37,959 bases of DNA, taken from M55B157 sp965657825 (GTDB taxonomy: Bacteria; Actinomycetota; Actinomycetes; S36-B12). Position 1 is the stretch's first letter; the number at the start of each line of letters is the position of its first letter. This document shows, in pieces, positions 30,948 to 37,959 of the stretch. Under the pieces are notes generated by a model. It did not search any database, was not told the DNA's origin, and saw only the letters and a program-made list of their open reading frames with translations. Location of the stretch: assembly GCA_965657825.1 (NCBI GenBank), contig CBFHQG010000012.1, forward strand, positions 1 through 37,959, written 5' to 3'. The translations under genes and the position numbers were made by a program.

Positions 30948-32450
30948 CTACTTCGACCAGGTGAAACCCGGAGGGACGGGCGAACATTCCCGACGGGTCG
31001 TCTCTTCCAAGGCTTCCTCGTGCACGGCCACCGAGGCGTCACCACTCAGGTTGACCAGCATGTGCGGGTCACGACGCACGTCGTACAACTCCTCGAATCG
31101 GCCCTTGCTGTACCGGATGTACAACCAGTTGCCCGTCCGGACCCCGCAGTACGCGGGCACTCGGGTGAACGGGTCACCGCGGTTGCGCCACGCGGAGATG
31201 ACCAGCGACTTGCGCTTGGCCTTGGGATCAGCGAGGTCGAGAGCGTCGGTCAACCCCTCGGTGCTCGCCCCTGCTGCCGCCAGAACGGTGCGGGTGATAT
31301 CGATGTTGGCAGATAGCCGGGAGTCGCGGACGCCACCAGCGAAGCCACCGTCGTCCCATCGCATGATCATCGGCACCTGCGTTGTGTACGGCAGGTTCTT
31401 CGTGCCGAGCAGCCGGTACTCACCCCACGTGTAGCCGTTGTCCGAGGCGAACACCAGCAGCGTGTTCGACAGCGTGCCGCGGCGTTCGAGTTCACTGATG
31501 ATCTCCGCGACAGTCCTGTCCAGCCCGATCGCGGCGCGGATCTGGTCCTCGCGGATCTTCTTGGCCTTCTTCTCCGAGACTTCTCCGCGGCGCTGCAACC
31601 ACGGTGGCTTCCCGGTGACATCGTTGAAGCCAGCAACCGGCTCGGCATCAGCCACCGGGTAGTTGGCATCAACCGGATCCGGGTAGTACTTGGCGTGCGG
31701 GGCGTTGGGCGTGAAGAGCATGAACAGCGGCTGGTCCTGCGGGGTGGAGCGCATGATCTCGCGCACCCGGGTGCCGAAGACGCGCGTGGAGTAGTCATCT
31801 GCATCTCGGCCGTGGAATTCATAGCGTGGTGCAGCACCCGCGCTACTGCTCATCGTCCAGTAGTCGTAGTAGGCGGAGTTCTCCGGGTTGCGTACCGATC
31901 GCGGGCCGGCGTAGGCGTACCACTCGTCCCATCCCGGCGGGATGTAGTGGGCATCACGGGCGTATCGGATTCTGTTCGCCGCACTCGCATATCCGTTGAG
32001 GTACTTTCCGACCAACGCGGTGCGATACCCCTGCGCGTCGAGTCGCGTGGCGATCGTGTCGGTGTCGCCGACCTCGGTCATGAATGCTTCGAACCCGCCG
32101 TAGGGCGGCCAATTCGTCCAGACACCCGTCTTGTTCGCCAACTGACCGGTCAAGAGGGAGACGCGTGACGGGCAGCAGGTCGAGGTGGGGGTGTGCGCGT
32201 CGGAGAAACTCACACCCTGCTTCGCTAGCAGCCGCTGCACCTGCGGCATGAACTTCTCGGTGCCCTTGCGCTGGTCATCGGAGTAGATGACGACGATGTC
32301 GGGCTTATCTGGTGTGTCCCGCGGTGCCACTGGCGCCTGAGCAGCTTTGTCCAGCACGGGAATGCTCGCAGCGCTCGCGGTGGGGACGAGGGAGGCCGCC
32401 AGGAGAACGGCTGTCGATGCAGCCGTGACGGCAGAAAGGAAGCGGGTCAC
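30948..32450 (-). CDS. Secreted sulfatase with formylglycine motif
   Basis: The 500-residue protein has a signal peptide (GTG 32450; ending PTASAAS) and a sulfatase fold. The active-site motif C-x-P-S-R is CCPSR with Cys92 as the residue to be turned into formylglycine, followed by VSLLTGQ as in type I sulfatases. Metal-site residues lie in VVIYSDDQ near 55-60 and in FASDNGYTWGEY. The pattern resembles N-acetylglucosamine-6-sulfatase or choline-sulfatase relatives, but substrate cannot be told. A formylglycine-generating enzyme must be encoded elsewhere, or another maturation route used. An alternative GTG at 32468 exists. TATGAT on the minus strand (32475-32480) is a possible -10 box; no good -35 was found. 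The gene stands between the dioxygenase and an NTF2-like gene. Confidence 0.9.
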   Translation of the reverse strand: MTRFLSAVTAASTAVLLAASLVPTASAASIPVLDKAAQAPVAPRDTPDKPDIVVIYSDDQRKGTEKFMPQVQRLLAKQGVSFSDAHTPTSTCCPSRVSLLTGQLANKTGVWTNWPPYGGFEAFMTEVGDTDTIATRLDAQGYRTALVGKYLNGYASAANRIRYARDAHYIPPGWDEWYAYAGPRSVRNPENSAYYDYWTMSSSAGAAPRYEFHGRDADDYSTRVFGTRVREIMRSTPQDQPLFMLFTPNAPHAKYYPDPVDANYPVADAEPVAGFNDVTGKPPWLQRRGEVSEKKAKKIREDQIRAAIGLDRTVAEIISELERRGTLSNTLLVFASDNGYTWGEYRLLGTKNLPYTTQVPMIMRWDDGGFAGGVRDSRLSANIDITRTVLAAAGASTEGLTDALDLADPKAKRKSLVISAWRNRGDPFTRVPAYCGVRTGNWLYIRYSKGRFEELYDVRRDPHMLVNLSGDASVAVHEEALEETTRRECSPVPPGFTWSK

Positions 32451-32571
32451 CCGCCCAGTAGCGGGCACCTCCGGATCATAACCCTGCCTCCGACCCCGAT
32501 GCCCACCCACGATCCGCGAACAAAGACCACCGCCCTCCCCAGGAGTGCGTGCGGAGGCTATTTCGCTCCCA

Positions 32572-33039
32572 CTACGGGGTCACCGAAGAATGGTGAGTGG
32601 CGATCCGATAGGTCCCGGAACGGTTGGCCTTCCACACGTAGGTGTAGCGCGCAGGCACCTCGACCACCTCGCCATCCTCGGTGTACGAGAAGGTGTACAA
32701 CCCCGTCGCCCAGACCAGGCGGCCATTCCCTCCGGCACGCCAGGTGTCCAACTCGACTCCCAGATCGTCAAGGCAGGTCAAGCCGTCGAAGTACTCGACG
32801 ATTTCGGCGCGACCGCGCACGATCGGATCGAATGTCGCGAGCAGAACACCACCCGGCCGATACAGATCCCCCATCTCCGATCCTTCGCCGCATTCACTCG
32901 ACGACAGGGTTTGTGCCCAGGTGGTGAAGAGGTCCTCGGCGATATCGGAGTATGCGTTCGCCGAGGCAGAAGGTGCAGCAGCGAGAGCGGTGGCGGCGAG
33001 ACCGGTGGCGGCGAGGGCGGAGACGAGCGAGCGGCGCAT
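32572..33039 (-). CDS. Secreted NTF2/SnoaL-like protein
   Basis: The 155-residue product has a signal peptide (MRRSLVSALAATGLAATALA, cleaved near SASANA). One small NTF2-like domain follows, resembling the CaMKII-association/DUF4440 group: VRGRAEIVEYFDGL, then WATGLYTF, ARYTYVW and the closing HHSS. Such domains form a cone-shaped pocket, either as an enzyme (isomerase, cyclase) or as a binding protein; no catalytic residues can be singled out. Two cysteines (about 50 and 89) could form a disulfide outside the cell. ATG 33039 has AAGGA about eight bases upstream. It precedes the sulfatase on the same strand but 121 bp apart, so co-transcription is uncertain. Confidence 0.8.
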   Translation of the reverse strand: MRRSLVSALAATGLAATALAAAPSASANAYSDIAEDLFTTWAQTLSSSECGEGSEMGDLYRPGGVLLATFDPIVRGRAEIVEYFDGLTCLDDLGVELDTWRAGGNGRLVWATGLYTFSYTEDGEVVEVPARYTYVWKANRSGTYRIATHHSSVTP

Positions 33040-33330
33040 GATGGGAAGTTCCTTTCGCTGGGGGTCGGTCCTTCATGTATCCATGCATCGTCTGCCCCAG
33101 CCCGTCGGCGCGTCTTGTACGAGACGATCATCTTGCGAGGCTGACGACCCTCACCACATTCCGTGGGCGGATCCTCAAGCTCTCCGGTGCCTGTACCTCC
33201 TACGGGCGGTGGGACGGTTTCACATTCGAGTTCTGCATGGATCTGATCTGTCACTCGATTGGTCTCGAAGAGTCCACCGCACCGTGGACTGACACCGCAA
33301 ATAGAAGGTAGGGATTTCCCCCCGAACTCA
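33040..33330. other. Gene-free stretch with small hairpins
   Basis: No convincing gene on either strand; short open frames here lack coding-like residues. It contains CGTCT/AGACG (near 33110-33125) and AGTCCAC (33271-33277) with GTGGACT (33284-33290), which could be small stem-loops. The promoter of the NTF2-like gene should lie at its left end; no clear boxes were seen. It ends at the second 48-bp element. Confidence 0.5.
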
Positions 33331-33378
33331 AAATCCGCAACTTCCTAGGGGCGAGAACGTGCTAAAAGTTGCGGATTT
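33331..33378 (+). repeat. 48-bp inverted-end intergenic element, copy 2
   Basis: Inverted ends AAATCCGCAACTT (33331-33343) and AAGTTGCGGATTT (33366-33378) are perfect over 13 bp. The centre has TCCTAGGGGCGA and AACGTGC, the reverse complement of the centre of copy 1, so the two copies lie in opposite orientations. The last base is the first plus-strand base of the acylase stop codon (33378-33380). In minus-strand mRNA a long hairpin would begin at the stop codon and be followed by a short TTTTG. Confidence 0.85.
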
Positions 33379-35996
33379 CAGTTCGGGGTGAGGGTGAGGC
33401 GGTCGGTGGTGGATTGCTCGACGGCAGCAGGGCTCCACGGCCAGGCGAACTGCTCACCGGTCTGCCACGCGGTGACCTGATCGGCGTAGGTCGGGGCATA
33501 GGCATGACCGGAGTTGCCGGTCAGGTTGACCCACGTCGAGGCATCGAGGTTCGCCAGGTCGACCACCTGTCGCATGCTGGCCACCCAGTACACCTCGAAG
33601 CCCTCACTGGGAATCCATCCGTTGGCGTTCACCGCCGCACTACCACCGGCTACCTCGATCGGCCCGCGGTTGAACAGCGCCTCGATCGGCCCGATCCCGC
33701 TCGCACCGAGGGTTCCGTTCTGCAGCAGCAGGGTGTGCAGGCCACCCCAATTCCACCCCTGCGGGTCAGCGCCCTGCAGGTCACTCAATTCACTCGCCGC
33801 CGCATCGACACTGATCTGCACCATCGCGTCGCGATCCTCGACCTCAGGAGTCGCGGGGTCATCCCACCATGCGTTGGTCGGGTCGTCCCAGATCCCCTCG
33901 ATGACCTCCCAGAACTGGTCGTCACCGCTCGTCGTCGTCAACTCCGTATCGACGTGGGAGTTGAACATCCGGTTGACCATCTGCCGCCAGATAGCGTTGA
34001 AGTACGCCGCGGGAGCAGAGTCGATCGGCTGCTCGTAGGTCCACCCGTCGAAGAGTGACAGCGCCGAGTTGCCCGCACCCGTCTCACCGATGCGCGGGAC
34101 GAGGAACTCAGCGAGCGCATTGTGCGAATCCATCTGCAAGTCCTGCATCACCTCGACGGTGAATGCTTGACCGGAGTCGATGCGATCAGTGATGAGGTCG
34201 ACGATGCGCTGGCTCCGCGCACCGTAGGACCAGTCATCGGTGATGAAGTACGGGTAGTCAGGGCCGATGACCGCCTGGTTGGCCGTCACGATGAAACCAC
34301 TGTCGGGATTGACCACATAGGGCAGTGCGTCGAAGGGAATGAACCCGTCCCAGGCGAATTCGCTACTCCACCCCGGCACCGGCCACTTACCGTCATATCC
34401 ACTGCGAATCGGAACCTGACCGGGCATCTGATAGGCGATGGTGCCGTTGATATCCGCATACAGCAGGTTCTGCGCAGGAACTTCGAGATATCGCGCCGCC
34501 TCGCGGAACTCCTCGAAGTTCGTCGCCGTATTGAGCTTGTGCGTCGCATCGAAGGTCGTCCCCGGGGTGAGTGCCGTCCACCGCAGCGCTACCGCGTATC
34601 CGCTGTCGCGTGCCGGCTGCGGGTCGACGCTCACCGTTTCTCCGGGTGCCGGCACCGGAGCCTGGGCACCGACTACGGCGTACACATCCGGATCCTCCAG
34701 GACACCGGAGATGATCGGCCCATCAGCGGTCTCGCGCACCGTGATCGTCACCGGATCTCCCCCGGCGACCTCGATCACCTCCGTGCGCGTCGTGAGGGGC
34801 AGCGCCTCGCCGTCAACGAGATAGGTATCCCCGTCGACCTTGTGCAACACCAGGTCGGTGACATCGGGTCCGGTGTTGGTGAAACCCCAGGCGAACGTGC
34901 TCGTATGGCCGATGAACACCCCGGGCAGGCCGGCCATAGTCCACCCACCGACGTCGTAATCACAGTCCGGCGACACGACCCGACAGCGCAGATTGGCCTG
35001 GTACCACAGGCTCGGCATCGCCGGAGCGAGGTGCGGATCATTCGCGAGAATAGGCGCACCGGTCGCCGTGTGCTGCGCGGCCACCGCCCAGGAGTTGGAG
35101 CCGACCCCGCGCCCACTCGTGCCGAGCAGGTCGGACAGCCCCGCGCTCGCGGTCAGCACCCCGGTCAGTTCCTCGATCACTTCATCGGGCAGGTCGACGT
35201 ACGACGCGGGCACCGCGCTCGTCGCCGCTGGATCCGGGATGAACCGGTCACCCTCGACATCACCGCCGAGCACGATCGGTTGATGCCGCTCGTAGGGGTA
35301 GGGAGGAAAGAGTTCCTCGGTGCGCTCGACGCCGACGGATGCCGCCATGATCGTGCGATAGATCTCATCGGTCATGTTGCCGCGCAGATCCCAGGCCAAT
35401 GCCTTCAACCACGCCACCGAATCGGCCGGCCCCCAGGGCTGGATCGAGTAGGAGGGGTTGATCAGACCGAGCACGCTGTATTCCAGGCTGATGTCCGCCG
35501 GCGCGCGATCAGCGAGATAGGCGTTCACACCGGCTGAGTACGCGGCGAGGATCTGCGTCGATCGGTCATCGAGCAACGACAATTCCTGTTCGGCCACCCG
35601 GCGCCACCCCAGGGTGCGCAGGAACGCATCGGTCTGCACCTGGCTCTCACCGAACATCTCCGACAGTCGTCCGGCAGTGATGTGGCGGCGCACATCCATC
35701 TCGTAGAACCGATCCTGTGCGTGGACGAACCCCTGCGAGAACATCAGATCGTCGAGGGTGTCGGCGTAGATCGTGGGGATCCCGCGCTCGTCACGCAGCA
35801 CCTCCACCGAGGCAGAAAGACCGGTGACCTCGATCGTTCCCTCCAGTTGTGGCCAGGATCGCTTCACCGTGTACTGGCCGAAGGACACCGCGGTGACCAG
35901 AAGCAGCAGGATGACGACACCGATCACCCCGAGGATCCACGCCCACAGGTGGCGTTTGCGAGCGGGGGCTGGGGCGGGTGCAGTCTCGGTGCTCAT
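33378..35996 (-). CDS. Membrane-anchored penicillin-amidase-family acylase (S45)
   Basis: The 872-residue protein has a proline/alanine-rich cytoplasmic start, one membrane helix (residues 18-38) and a large Ntn-hydrolase precursor. Family landmarks are VEVLRDERGIPTIYA (64-78), QGFVHAQDRFYEMDVRRHITAGRLSE (88-113, read in parts) and the self-cleavage site GSNSWAV. Ser300 would become the N-terminus and nucleophile of the beta chain. ANDPHLA follows, and the oxyanion region is near the C-terminal third. Relatives hydrolyse amides: penicillins, acyl-homoserine lactones, or cell-wall lipids. The substrate here cannot be told; the anchor places it outside the membrane. A 38-bp gap separates it from the divergent fucosyltransferase. 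Its stop codon overlaps the second 48-bp element. Confidence 0.92.
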   Translation of the reverse strand: MSTETAPAPAPARKRHLWAWILGVIGVVILLLLVTAVSFGQYTVKRSWPQLEGTIEVTGLSASVEVLRDERGIPTIYADTLDDLMFSQGFVHAQDRFYEMDVRRHITAGRLSEMFGESQVQTDAFLRTLGWRRVAEQELSLLDDRSTQILAAYSAGVNAYLADRAPADISLEYSVLGLINPSYSIQPWGPADSVAWLKALAWDLRGNMTDEIYRTIMAASVGVERTEELFPPYPYERHQPIVLGGDVEGDRFIPDPAATSAVPASYVDLPDEVIEELTGVLTASAGLSDLLGTSGRGVGSNSWAVAAQHTATGAPILANDPHLAPAMPSLWYQANLRCRVVSPDCDYDVGGWTMAGLPGVFIGHTSTFAWGFTNTGPDVTDLVLHKVDGDTYLVDGEALPLTTRTEVIEVAGGDPVTITVRETADGPIISGVLEDPDVYAVVGAQAPVPAPGETVSVDPQPARDSGYAVALRWTALTPGTTFDATHKLNTATNFEEFREAARYLEVPAQNLLYADINGTIAYQMPGQVPIRSGYDGKWPVPGWSSEFAWDGFIPFDALPYVVNPDSGFIVTANQAVIGPDYPYFITDDWSYGARSQRIVDLITDRIDSGQAFTVEVMQDLQMDSHNALAEFLVPRIGETGAGNSALSLFDGWTYEQPIDSAPAAYFNAIWRQMVNRMFNSHVDTELTTTSGDDQFWEVIEGIWDDPTNAWWDDPATPEVEDRDAMVQISVDAAASELSDLQGADPQGWNWGGLHTLLLQNGTLGASGIGPIEALFNRGPIEVAGGSAAVNANGWIPSEGFEVYWVASMRQVVDLANLDASTWVNLTGNSGHAYAPTYADQVTAWQTGEQFAWPWSPAAVEQSTTDRLTLTPN

Positions 35997-36034
35997 CCAA
36001 CTCAGGCTAGCCGTGTCAGGGTAGGTTCGCCCCT

Positions 36035-36925
36035 ATGTCGCGGCCGATTACCGTGCGCCTCATCGGCGGCCTGGGCAACCAGTTATTCGGCTACAGCGCG
36101 GGTCTCGCGCTGGCCGGCATGCGCGGCACCTCCCTGCGCCTGGACCTGTCCCACACCCGCCACGGCATCACCGACCACGGCATCGGCATCCTCGACTTCG
36201 ATCTGCCCGGGCAGTGGCTCCCCGATACGAAGGCCTGGTCGACACCCGGGCGACTACCCAGCCGTCTCACCGGACGGCTCATGCGCGACATCCCGGCGCT
36301 GGGGCGGGCCATGCGCATCTACTCCTCGACCGTGGTCGGTCATGACACCGCAGTGCTGACCCTGCCGGCCGGGACTCGCCTGCGCGGGTATTTCCAATCC
36401 TGGAAGCTCGCGAGCACGGCACTGGACTACGGAATGCCGCGACGCCCTGCCCTGAAGGCACCGTCCGCGTGGGCGGAATCGGTTGCGCAGCGGGCGGCAC
36501 GTGAGAAGCCGATCGTGGTGCATGTGCGCCGCGGTGACTATGCGAAGGTCGACGAGTTCGGTCTACTCGGGACTCGTTACTACACCTCTGCAATCGAGCG
36601 GATGCGTGAGCGCGGAGTAACCGGCCCGGTGTGGGTGTTCTCCGACGACCCCGACGAGGCGACCCGCATCGTCGACGGCGAGATCATCACCGGATCGGCG
36701 GGTGCTTCGGAGGAGATGTGGGCGATGAGCCACGGGGCAGCCTTCGTGATCGCGAACTCCACCTACGGCTGGTGGGCCGCCTGGATGGGCTCGGCGAGTT
36801 CGATCCGCTCAACGATCCCGCAGGTCCCGGTGATCGCCCCGAACCCGTGGTTTCGCAACGGTCCGATCATCGAGGGGCTCATTCCCCCGGAGTGGGATCG
36901 CCTCGACGCCGACTGGGTCGTCTAG
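36035..36925 (+). CDS. GT11 alpha-1,2-fucosyltransferase
   Basis: The 296-residue protein is a glycosyltransferase of family 11, which moves fucose from GDP-fucose to a galactose 2-OH. It shows the family start LIGGLGNQLFGYSAGLALA, the nucleotide-sugar motif HVRRGDY (around 167-173) and the C-terminal VIANSTYGWWAAWMG. Length matches bacterial members. No signal or membrane helix is seen, so it should act in the cytoplasm on a lipid-linked glycan. It is not next to other glycan genes here; the wecA-like and epimerase genes lie 20 kb away. No GDP-fucose synthesis gene is in the window. ATG 36035 is used; only 21 bp separate its stop from the convergent hydrolase. Confidence 0.92.
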   Translation: MSRPITVRLIGGLGNQLFGYSAGLALAGMRGTSLRLDLSHTRHGITDHGIGILDFDLPGQWLPDTKAWSTPGRLPSRLTGRLMRDIPALGRAMRIYSSTVVGHDTAVLTLPAGTRLRGYFQSWKLASTALDYGMPRRPALKAPSAWAESVAQRAAREKPIVVHVRRGDYAKVDEFGLLGTRYYTSAIERMRERGVTGPVWVFSDDPDEATRIVDGEIITGSAGASEEMWAMSHGAAFVIANSTYGWWAAWMGSASSIRSTIPQVPVIAPNPWFRNGPIIEGLIPPEWDRLDADWVV

Positions 36926-36946
36926 ATCCCTGTTGGCCTCGTCGCG

Positions 36947-37959
36947 TCAGTCGCCGGTCGGCTGCATTCCGGTGGAGATGATCACCTCGAGTTCGACCTC
37001 GTCGATCGTCCGGCCGGTGTACTTGGATGCCGTGGCGAGCACCTTCGTCATCGCCTCGGCTCTCTCCGCATCAGGCTTCGCCTGCGCCGCAGCCCGATCG
37101 CGGTGCAACTCCCAGGCCAGTTCGCGCTCACGCAGCGCCCTATCGACGCGCACCATCTGTTCATCGCTCGCCTCCAGACGCCAGGTCGTCTTCAACGCCT
37201 CGGGCAACACGAAGCGGTAGTCGTGCCCGCCTTCGGCGAACGTGCCCGGAGTCGGGGTGAGGGCATTGAGCATGTCGAGGAAGGTCATCAAGAACGTGGT
37301 GCCCGGCACCCACTGCGTCCCACGCGGTGAGCCCAGCGGGCGGATAGGCCCGAGCCAATCCGGTCGGCGCCACAGCACCTGGCTGCCGAACTTCGGGATC
37401 GGGTCATCGCCATTCTGCAGAAGCAGGTAGCGCACCTGCTCGCGCTGTGCAGCCGGCAGTTGTCGCCAGTCGGCGATCGTGCGCGGTAGGTACATCGTGC
37501 CTGGGCCGACCCCGGGTACGTCGGCGACGGAACGGTCACCCCACAGCTGCTTGCGCCAGGTGGTCGCCGACGGTGTGCCGATCCAAAGCGCGGCCTCGAC
37601 GCCCGCACCGGCCGGCCCGAAGGTCCAGGTGCCGGCGAACATCTCCTCGCTCACCTGCGAACCGAGGCTCTCCCCGAAGAGGAAGAATCGCGGTCGTTGC
37701 TCGGCCGGCATCGCCATCATCCGCTCGACGATGCCGTCGACGACCATCCGGGTCTGCTGCGTGCCGGTACCGACCTTGCCCAGCGACAGCGGCGATGGCA
37801 GTACCGAGTACTGGATCGCGGCTGAGGCGCAGTCGCCGCGCATCAGATATTCGAACGTCTCACTGGCGACGTAGTTGATATATCCGGAGCCGGTGGGCGA
37901 GAAGAGCGCGAATGCATTGCGCTGCAATGCGTTGGTCCGATCGATCTCGCGCAGGAGCA
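36947..37959 (-). CDS. Second Abhydrolase_9-family hydrolase, C-terminal part
   Basis: The gene enters from the right edge; the start is not in the window. The 337 visible residues cover the hydrolase domain: FSPTGSGYINYVASETFEYLMRGDC (in parts), the nucleophile elbow FGESLG, a candidate Asp in QNGDDPIP and a candidate His in GGHDYRF. These align in order with the hydrolase at 10230-12311, so the two are paralogues, though clearly diverged. After the His the chain continues with a helical segment and an unusual ending VELEVIISTGMQPTGD. The membrane N-terminal domain expected for the family would lie outside the window. No two-component genes accompany this copy. The substrate is unknown. Confidence 0.82.
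   Translation of the reverse strand, partial: LLREIDRTNALQRNAFALFSPTGSGYINYVASETFEYLMRGDCASAAIQYSVLPSPLSLGKVGTGTQQTRMVVDGIVERMMAMPAEQRPRFFLFGESLGSQVSEEMFAGTWTFGPAGAGVEAALWIGTPSATTWRKQLWGDRSVADVPGVGPGTMYLPRTIADWRQLPAAQREQVRYLLLQNGDDPIPKFGSQVLWRRPDWLGPIRPLGSPRGTQWVPGTTFLMTFLDMLNALTPTPGTFAEGGHDYRFVLPEALKTTWRLEASDEQMVRVDRALRERELAWELHRDRAAAQAKPDAERAEAMTKVLATASKYTGRTIDEVELEVIISTGMQPTGD

Noticed and set aside
30893..30960. Possible operon of sulfatase and dioxygenase genes
   Set aside because: The genes are on one strand with a 52-bp gap, but their functions do not connect and no coupling signal is visible, so it is not claimed.
33075..33311. Possible 78-residue plus-strand gene in the gap before the acylase
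   Set aside because: No ribosome site, no conserved-looking segment, and scattered codon use; treated as chance.
34122..35537. Long plus-strand open frame of 471 codons opposite the acylase gene
   Set aside because: It is antisense to a clear penicillin-amidase gene, is rich in Arg and His as expected of a GC-rich shadow frame, and shows no domain.

Overview
The window is high-GC DNA with many GTG starts, overlapping stop/start codons (ATGA, TGATG, GTGA) and mostly U-poor hairpin terminators. It carries a BldC-type regulator and an actinobacterial hydrolase family (two paralogues). This points to a free-living member of the Actinomycetota; the genus cannot be told from what is visible. There are no rRNA or tRNA genes, insertion sequences, phage genes or CRISPR arrays. 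It reads as ordinary chromosome, cut at both ends inside a gene.

Left part (1-10.1 kb). A minus-strand run goes from a YdeP-like molybdopterin oxidoreductase through an extremely acidic small protein and a membrane protein to the start of a prepilin peptidase. fdhD, which matures such oxidoreductases, diverges from it. Then come a ThrE-type exporter, a conserved 107-residue actinobacterial protein, a PlsC acyltransferase divergent from a 14-helix MFS transporter, and a gntR-acdS pair (regulator plus ACC deaminase).

Middle (10.1-19 kb). Upstream of gntR lie two copies of a 10-bp palindrome. One overlaps a near-consensus promoter that points the other way into a short hairpin-ended leader. After it comes a translationally coupled set: membrane alpha/beta hydrolase, response regulator, eight-helix histidine kinase. 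Then follow bldC, a WecA/TagO-like glycan initiator with a sugar-nucleotide epimerase/dehydratase, and a secreted trypsin-like protease that appears to be inserted inside a fibronectin type III domain.

Transport region (19-26.4 kb). A complete LIV-type ABC transporter (livF, livG, livH, livM) has an acyl-CoA synthetase between livG and livH. A divergent lipoprotein binding protein is followed by a strong hairpin terminator. The enzyme inside the operon suggests import and CoA activation of a carboxylic acid rather than an amino acid.

Right part (26.4-38 kb). Secreted or surface enzymes follow: a subtilase, a sulfatase, an NTF2-like protein and a membrane-anchored penicillin-amidase-family acylase. 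Between them are a marR-MFS operon and a YgiD-type dioxygenase. Then come a GT11 fucosyltransferase and the 3' part of a second alpha/beta hydrolase. Two copies of an apparently undescribed 48-bp intergenic element, with 11-bp inverted ends and a conserved non-palindromic core, lie in opposite orientations just after the dioxygenase and acylase genes.
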